Source: Arctopsyche grandis (lineage: Eukaryota; Arthropoda; Insecta; Trichoptera; Hydropsychidae). From it: a stretch of DNA of 64,000 nucleotides. Positions 58,516 through 64,000 of this stretch are shown here, piece after piece. Each line of letters begins with the position of its first letter. Positions within the stretch are counted from its first letter, which is position 1. The translations under genes were made by a program, and so were the position numbers. Under the pieces are notes generated by a model, which saw only the letters and a program-made list of their open reading frames with translations, was not told where the DNA came from and made no database searches. Location of the stretch: the NCBI RefSeq assembly GCF_051622035.1, contig NC_135365.1, positions 9,776,001-9,840,000 on the forward strand. Reading direction: 5' to 3'.

Positions 58516-61500
58516 ATGTATAGCTCGTCCGAGTCAAGGGCAACGGCTTTGTCCAAAGAAGAAGTCGATAAATTCCTAGGATCGTTTGATACTGTACTCT
58601 CCGATTGTGATGGTAACTATATATATATATATATTAAAATAACTCGATATGAAAAAAATGAGGATGTATGTAATTATTTTTAATTGATTTTATTAAACTA
58701 TTAGGCGTCCTGTGGATTGACAATGATGAAATATCTGGAGCTTCGAAAGTTCTCAACACCTTACGTTCTATGGGAAAGCGAGTGTTCTATGTGACGAATA
58801 ATTCCACAAAGTGTAGGAATGAGTTCTTAGAAAAATTCAATAATATGGGATTCATAGCTGAAAAGGTAATATATATATTTATAATAAACAGACAAAAGTT
58901 GATAGCAAAAATTCTGAATATATTTGCAATTAGATATTGCAAGTATTATATTATTATATGTATATTTAATTCAAATGTATGTATGTATGTTATTATTGTA
59001 CGTAGAGATTTACTTTTAAATTCGTTCAAAATAGTCATTAACAAAAACTATATATCTACTAGTGTTGTGCGACGTTGATTTCAACGGGTGGTTTCGGAAA
59101 GGAATTGATGCACGAATTAAAATAAAGTTATATGTTATATATAAATATAATGAAAGGTAATTTAAAGTAATATTAATCGTAGTAAAAAGTGCGCGCATTA
59201 CACGCTCACCAATTCAACCCGTTCGAAATGATGAATGAATGTCTGTGTGTATGTATGTGTCATCTGTCGCTCGGTCTGACGTCACACATATCTGTCGTGG
59301 CTGGGCCTGATGTCACATGACGCTCCATACTTCCCCGCGTTTCCTTGAACACTTGTCTCTGATTGGCAGTGTGTCCACGGTCTTACACATACCCACATAC
59401 ATGGCGTCCGTTTTTATATACATATATATTATTATTATAATGATTTTTGAGTTTGAAATTCATCAGGATGATAAGGATTCATCTTCCGGGATATTTAATC
59501 ATTGATTGACTTTATTGTTTATTATATCTAAAATGACCTCAAAATATTGTTTCTAGAATATTTTTTTTTATGTTTGTATTTTAGGATGATATATTATCTA
59601 CAAGCTATTTGGCAGCTACTTATCTAAAAAGTATAGGTTTCAAAAAAAAAGTTTACGTTATCGGTTCGGCTGGAATCATCGATGAATTGGAGGCTGTTGG
59701 AATTCCACATCTTGGAATTGGGGTTAGTTTTTATTCTCATTACAAAATACATATGTAAATACACACATACATATATGCATTTTTTGACGTTAAATTGAAT
59801 TTTTCAGCCCGATGTCATAACGGATTTGCAAACTTTGGTTAGCAAAGACTTCGTTCCCGATCCAGACGTCGGAGCAGTTGTAATGGGATTCGACGAACAC
59901 TTCAGCTATCCAAAAATGCTGAAAGCTGCCTCATATTTGAGCGATCCAAATTGTATATTCATAGCAACTAATACTGATGAAAGATTTCCCATGAAGTCGA
60001 TCGTTCTTCCCGGCACTGGTAGTATGATTCGTGCCGTGGAAACTTGTGCTGAGAGAAAAGCTATGGTGGTGGGAAAGCCTGAAAAGTATATTTCAGATGC
60101 TATAGTTGCAAATTTTGGCGTCGATCCTAAAAGAACGCTCATGATCGGAGACAGGTTAGATTTTTCTAATTTTTTTCTAGAAGTTATTCAAAGTGTGGTG
60201 TACATACATATATGCTACAGTCCAAGTGTTCATTTCGTTCGTTCATGAACATATGTATATATTATTTTGATCATATACGAACCAATCTGACCAGTTATAA
60301 TGTACACAAAAGAACTAATTGTCAAATGAACTAGTTTGTGCATGCAAAAACTATTGGGCATCAGTTTAAATATTCTCTTTCTCTTTGTATGTATGCTGAC
60401 CCTGGGTTGCAATATTTTAATATAAGCAGAAACGGGAATTACAGAAACGTTACAATACGGTTTCCATAGGATTTCTCATTTCAAATACTTGGTGTTTTAA
60501 CCAGTGGTGTCACCCGAATTTCTAAACAACGGGTTTCCGATATGTATGTATATATTAGAATTAAAGTACGTCATAAAACGAATAAACAAATCTGACAGAT
60601 ACTATCCAAAGACACGGGAAATCAATTTATTCAAGTATTAAATATTAAAAAAATTTTAATCTCTTAAATTTTATATAAAATTTTAATGTATTTAATAATA
60701 TTTAAATAAATCGAGTAAAACCAAAATGCAGAAAGTTTGCTAGTTTGAAAAAAATGTTGAGTTTTCAGCTTCCTTTGGGTATTTTAAGTTCTAGGCAATA
60801 AAGTTTATGACTTTTTACTCAGATTGATATCGAGTGCAGCTGTGTTGTTCACATTGAATGGCTAACAGCTATTTTTGCTAGTGCATAACGGAAAAAAAGG
60901 TCCCTCTTCATACCTGCTATGTATTCGATTACGGATAAAACAATATTTTCGTAGTTGTTTGAATATTTGTATACGTTTTAACAAAAATGGCATGTATTTT
61001 TATTTCAAACAATGGGTTTTCGGAAACTTTTGATTTTGAACAACAGGTTTCCGGAAACCCTCGGAAACCAATAGAATGACACCACTGGTTTCAACATATC
61101 AAAAGTTTCATCCAACACCTGGTGTTGTCTATTTGAAGATACTGTATGGGCTCTACGACATGGTCGAGTTTGGCTCGCCATTCTGCGAGTTGGGACTGAT
61201 TCGACCAACTTGGTGGCTACCACTTTACTTCCTTCCCGACCGTCATATTTAAAAGTCGTGCATTAATCCTTTCGCTTTCGTAACCATAATACCTTTTGAC
61301 TGCTAATACTTAAGCTAAAACCAACTGTTCGTGTATGAACGAACTAGTATGTTCATGAACGACCCGGAGTGAAAGCTTGGACAGTAACTTTTAATTTTAA
61401 ATTTTTAGGAGTAATATTGATATACTGCTTGGAGCCCGTTGTGGATTTAAGACGATGCTAGTCTTATCTGGAGCTACTACTTTGGCTGATGTTAGAAAAT

Positions 61501-61589
61501 GGCAAAAGTCAGACAAACCTGAAGACAAGTTACTAATTCCAGACGTTTATATGAAAAGTATCGGTGATCTGTTGCCATATTTGAATTAA
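58516..61589 (+). CDS. HAD phosphatase, phosphoglycolate phosphatase/chronophin type, copy 2
   Basis: Paralogue of the gene at 50543, about 30 substitutions in 307 aa (near 90% identical by eye). The five exons have the same lengths and phases: 58516-58612, 58705-58865, 59585-59722, 59808-60154, 61409-61589. All HAD motifs are kept: [24 protein letters not shown] and MIGDRSNID (against SNTD in copy 1). The ATG context follows an acceptor (CATATGTAG), as in copy 1, so the duplication included the upstream splice site. Intron 2 has gained a Helitron and intron 4 a three-layer transposon stack; splice sites are intact. It lies between the 3' half of the channel gene and that gene's unseen 5' exons, so it is probably nested in a channel intron on the opposite strand. 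It looks functional; a difference in substrate or expression cannot be judged. Confidence 0.92.
59059..59443 (-). mobile_element. Helitron (family 2), phosphatase copy 2 intron 2
   Basis: The minus strand starts TCATTATAATAATAATATAT, then ATAAAAACGGACGCCATG, and ends CCCGTTGAAATCAACG, then TCGCACAACACTAG. The 3' hairpin CCCGTTGA..TCAACG and CTAG end, and insertion between A and T, are Helitron features. Confidence 0.6.
60502..61087. mobile_element. hAT-type non-autonomous element, nested
   Basis: The ends CAGTGGTGTCACCCG and TAGAATGACACCACTG are inverted. The flanks GTTTTAAC (60494-60501) and GTTTCAAC (61088-61095) form an 8-bp duplication with one change. A longer subterminal pair (CGGGTTTCCG, CGGAAACC) is also inverted. 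586 bp, no transposase seen. Confidence 0.75.
61143..61288 (+). mobile_element. Solo LTR related to the TRIM at 31146
   Basis: It starts TGTATGGGCTCTACGACATG and ends CGTAACCATA, flanked by ATAC at 61139-61142 and 61289-61292. GACATGGTCGAGTTTGG and the CGTGCATTAA-type end match the 162-bp LTR at 31146, but overall it is well diverged, hence older. Confidence 0.75.
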
Positions 61590-61988
61590 ATAGTATTATT
61601 TGGCATTATATAACTGCATTATTTATTTAAATTTAATTCAATCAAAATTATGATAAAATTTACGGTCAATATAAACTAAATAAAATTTTAAATAGCTTTA
61701 TTTATTATGAATTCAAGGATATGTATTGAAAATCTTAATTAACGTGTGATTTTCTTGAACTTTGAACTTTGTGCGAACAATAACAAATATTGATGAATGG
61801 TAACCCTCAAGTTTTATGTTTATTTTATTAATCATTGTTGACTTGTAAATTTATTCGATGGTGTGATTGTTGTTGTTCAAAATAATGAGTGCGATTTTGA
61901 CTAATTTTTCGACACGTTAATTGGATATCGCAATGTATGTATGTATGTATGTATGTACCTAGTATGTGAAATAACGTTCTTGGGTATA

Positions 61989-62210
61989 TACAGAGTGATG
62001 TTTTTAAAGCGATACACAATGAAATTTTCGCACAGCGTCGCTGTCGCCCCTAAGGTCGTTTTTAATTGCGAAACTTTTCACCTGCAATCTGGATCAAAGG
62101 CGAAAAATAAACGATTGGCCGATTTTCCTCACAGAGGAGAACCGCGATGTTTTATTCATGATGCCAAATTTTCGCGTGTACGGACACCGTCTTTGAAGGA
62201 TTTGCATTGA
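61989..62210 (+). other. Unassigned small open frame
   Basis: A 63- to 89-codon frame (inner ATG at about 62022, MKFSHSVAVAPKVVFNCETF) in a patch of more balanced base composition. There are no recognised domain, signal peptide or splice context. It could be a chance frame inside an unknown repeat. Confidence 0.25.
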
Positions 62211-62610
62211 AAATAATTTCGGGGACAAGTCAGACAAAGGCTTGTTGGGTATTTATCTATATATGTATGTGTGTGTGTATTTAGCGTTCCAGAAATAGAC
62301 GGGACCTCCTCGGGGTGAAATTTAAATAGTCAAAAACGACGTTGTACAAATTTATGAGCGTGAGCTTTGGAAAAGCGTGCTCTCTCAAACCGATCCGGGA
62401 TCGGTTCTAAGCTGGAACTAATCCTCCAATTGCATTCCAGTGCTTTATAGGGCTGATACGAAGGCTTTCATTCATACATAATTGTGATTCCCATTCGGGG
62501 TCTTAAGTTGTATTAGAGAGTTTAAAAATTTCAAGTGGATATAGTCGGTGTAGATTTGAATGATTGTTTTACATATATGTTACAGTGAAATTGTAATTTT
62601 TGACAGTTTT

Positions 62611-62769
62611 TCACCCCGTCTGTTCACCAAGATCTCGTTTACTATGCCTTTACGTATGCAGCCACCTCTTTCACAGACCGTCTGTTCACCGATAACAGAC
62701 GATCTGTGAAAGAGATGGCTGCATACGTAATGGCATAGTAAACGATATCTTGGTGAACAGACGGGGTGA
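62611..62769. repeat. Long near-perfect palindrome
   Basis: Arms of about 72 bp: TCACCCCGTCTGTTCACCAA at the left is mirrored by TTGGTGAACAGACGGGGTGA at the right, and GCAGCCACCTCTTTCACAGA by TCTGTGAAAGAGATGGCTGC. The centre near 62690 holds the inner pair GTCTGTT...AACAGAC. Probably a fold-back MITE or hairpin remnant. Confidence 0.8.
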
Positions 62770-62974
62770 GAAAGAGATGGCCGTATACGTAATGCCTGGA
62801 GCGCATCCTCGGTTTACGGAAAATCTGTGAACGAGTTGTCGTGTCACCCACACGCCCTCCCCGTAACCCCACTCCTGTCCATTCCCATGGTTCACTATCT
62901 GTTTCGATTTGGCTTTTTTTGATGACGTATCAAACACATCATAATATCTTAGCAGCTAACACTTATTTATTCAA

Positions 62975-63090
62975 GGTTAGGATAAGATAGGTTTGGTTTT
63001 ATTTATTTAAGGTAAGGTTAGGTTAGGTTTAGTTATGGTTCGTTTTTTTTATATTTAAGTTTAGGTTAAGTTAGGGTTGGTAGTACGTTG
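62975..63090. repeat. Degenerate TTAGG-like patch
   Basis: AAGGTAAGGTTAGGTTAGGT and further GGTTAAGTTAGGGTTGG resemble the insect telomeric TTAGG unit, in short, impure runs. An interstitial remnant or chance G/T-rich sequence. Confidence 0.35.
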
Positions 63091-63277
63091 TAATTCGATT
63101 GCAGTTGGTTAGTGTGTGTGTTGCCAATGAATTTATCAATTTGAAATTGCCATATTTAATACTGAAAATAATAAACAAATTCCAGACAACTTAATTTACA
63201 ATACGCATATGTAAATATGTAAATAATTAATCTAATATATAATTTCGTAGTATATGTAAATATATGTAAATAATTAA

Positions 63278-63512
63278 TCTAATATATAATTTCGAAAGAG
63301 ACTTTGTATGTATGTAAGTATGTATATATCTTTGGTTGGGAACTTCGTAAACAATACAAAGTTTCTATGACGACAATTCAATTGGTTGAATATTATATTT
63401 TTTTCGATTCAAATAAATTTAATAAAAAAACAAATGAATATTTACTATTAGATTCGCCATGTTTACGTTGTTTATATTACAAATACTGAGCGAAGTCGGG
63501 TAAAATAACTAG
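63278..63512 (+). mobile_element. Helitron family 1, plus orientation
   Basis: It starts TCTAATATATAATTTCGAAA and ends GAGCGAAGTCGGGTAAAATA, then ACTAG, between A and T. A second partial 5' end, TCTAATATATAATTTCG, lies just upstream at 63231, suggesting a short duplication of the end. Confidence 0.7.
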
Positions 63513-63629
63513 TTCACTATAAAATAGCTGACGCTAAATTTTAAAATTTGCCGGTTTTTACCGATGACGATATTTTGTCGATTTAACGGTAAACCGGTAT
63601 ACCGGTATTGCAATCCCTAGTGGTGACAT

Positions 63630-63780
63630 AGCGAGTAGGATGGTTTTTGCCAATTTGTTGACAATGAAATCAGAAAAATTGGCAAACTCTGAATTGCAGT
63701 CTCATATCCAAGCCTGACCAGCAGCACTACGGATAATACTCTAAAAAAATTCTTTTCAATCGAGCCAGCTATGTTACTGG
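63630..63780 (-). repeat. SINE copy, antisense, partial
   Basis: The minus strand shows CAGTAACATAGCTGGCTCGA, GCTGCTGGTCAGGCTTGGAT, then CAGAGTTTGCCAATTTTTCT and TTGTCAACAAATTGGCAAA, the SINE head and body. Confidence 0.6.
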
Positions 63781-64000
63781 TGGTTTTTGCTTAGTTTTTT
63801 AATTGCTTTTTCTCAAATCATTAAAACGCGGTATTACATATACATACATATATACATATTTGTATGAATAACTTCACTCTTCCAAGGTGGGTATAATATC
63901 TATGACGGAGGATATTTATTGTAATCACTTTGCGCCATTGCTTTCACGTTTATTAATTGTTATTTTCTACAAAGGGATCCACAGCAATGTCTTTCAAATG
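63781..64000. other. Window end, no feature resolved
   Basis: AT-rich, with a more balanced last 60 bases. I cannot assign an exon with confidence. Confidence 0.35.

Larger units (their letters stand above)
60218..61384. mobile_element. Mariner-like MITE (GAACGAAC family), copy 2, with nested elements
   Basis: The ends CAGTCCAAGTGTTCATTTCG and GGAGTGAAAGCTTGGACAG are near inverted repeats, flanked by TA at 60216-60217 and 61385-61386. GTTCATGAAC and AACTATTGGGCATCAGTTTA match 24885-25230. It is expanded by the insertions at 60502-61087 and 61143-61288. Confidence 0.65.

Noticed and set aside
63940-64000. Possible minus-strand exon at the window edge (HLKDIAVDPF)
   Set aside because: Only ten codons and a poor donor; nothing links it to the channel gene.

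Overview
The window is nuclear DNA of an insect. Genes are split by short AT-rich introns with GT-AG borders. The gene set (neurotactin, an insect-type Cys-loop channel) is arthropod, and the spaces between genes are packed with MITEs, Helitrons, tRNA-derived SINEs, LINE fragments and solo LTRs. I cannot settle the order (Lepidoptera, Coleoptera or other). No prokaryotic gene, rRNA, CRISPR array or functional tRNA gene was seen.

Layout, left to right: a piggyBac transposase fragment and transposon-derived DNA (1-4.3 kb); neurotactin on + (4341-8797); AT-rich space with a Helitron, SINEs and a solo LTR (8.8-13 kb); a long coiled-coil HMMR-like protein on - (13088-16738); MITEs; polyprenol reductase SRD5A3 on + (18698-21753); a Helitron and an RTE LINE split by an LTR (22.8-24.8 kb); the oligosaccharyltransferase subunit OST3 (MAGT1/TUSC3) on - (25612-28488); a 3.7-kb stack of nested retroelements ending in a very young miniature LTR element (28.6-32.2 kb); exocyst EXO70 on + (32836-37618); the Little Elongation Complex subunit ICE2 on - (37752-41606), tail to tail with EXO70; the penta-EF-hand protein PDCD6/ALG-2 on + (43775-45820) with a second last exon at 45937-46038; a repeat-rich stretch (46.4-49.6 kb); two tandem HAD phosphatase paralogues (phosphoglycolate phosphatase/chronophin type) at 50543-52562 and 58516-61589, both +; and, between them on -, the 3' half of a GABA-receptor-like Cys-loop channel (54111-55590). 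The last 2.4 kb holds a hairpin, a degenerate TTAGG-like patch, a Helitron and a SINE.

The genes do not form one pathway. SRD5A3 (dolichol synthesis) and OST3 (N-glycan transfer) act in the same ER process and lie next to each other tail to tail; I treat this as coincidence. Most coding models were rebuilt exon by exon with consistent phase (neurotactin 772 aa, HMMR-like 1067, SRD5A3 308, OST3 348, EXO70 696, ICE2 704, PDCD6 178, phosphatases 307 each). The channel gene is partial and some of its junctions are unresolved.

Most interesting: a duplicated, in-phase terminal exon in PDCD6 that would swap the fifth EF-hand; a phosphatase duplicate that appears to sit inside an intron of the channel gene; a THAP zinc-finger exon inside a phosphatase intron; SINE/LINE 3' hairpins that keep their loop but change their stem; and several exactly delimited nested transposons.
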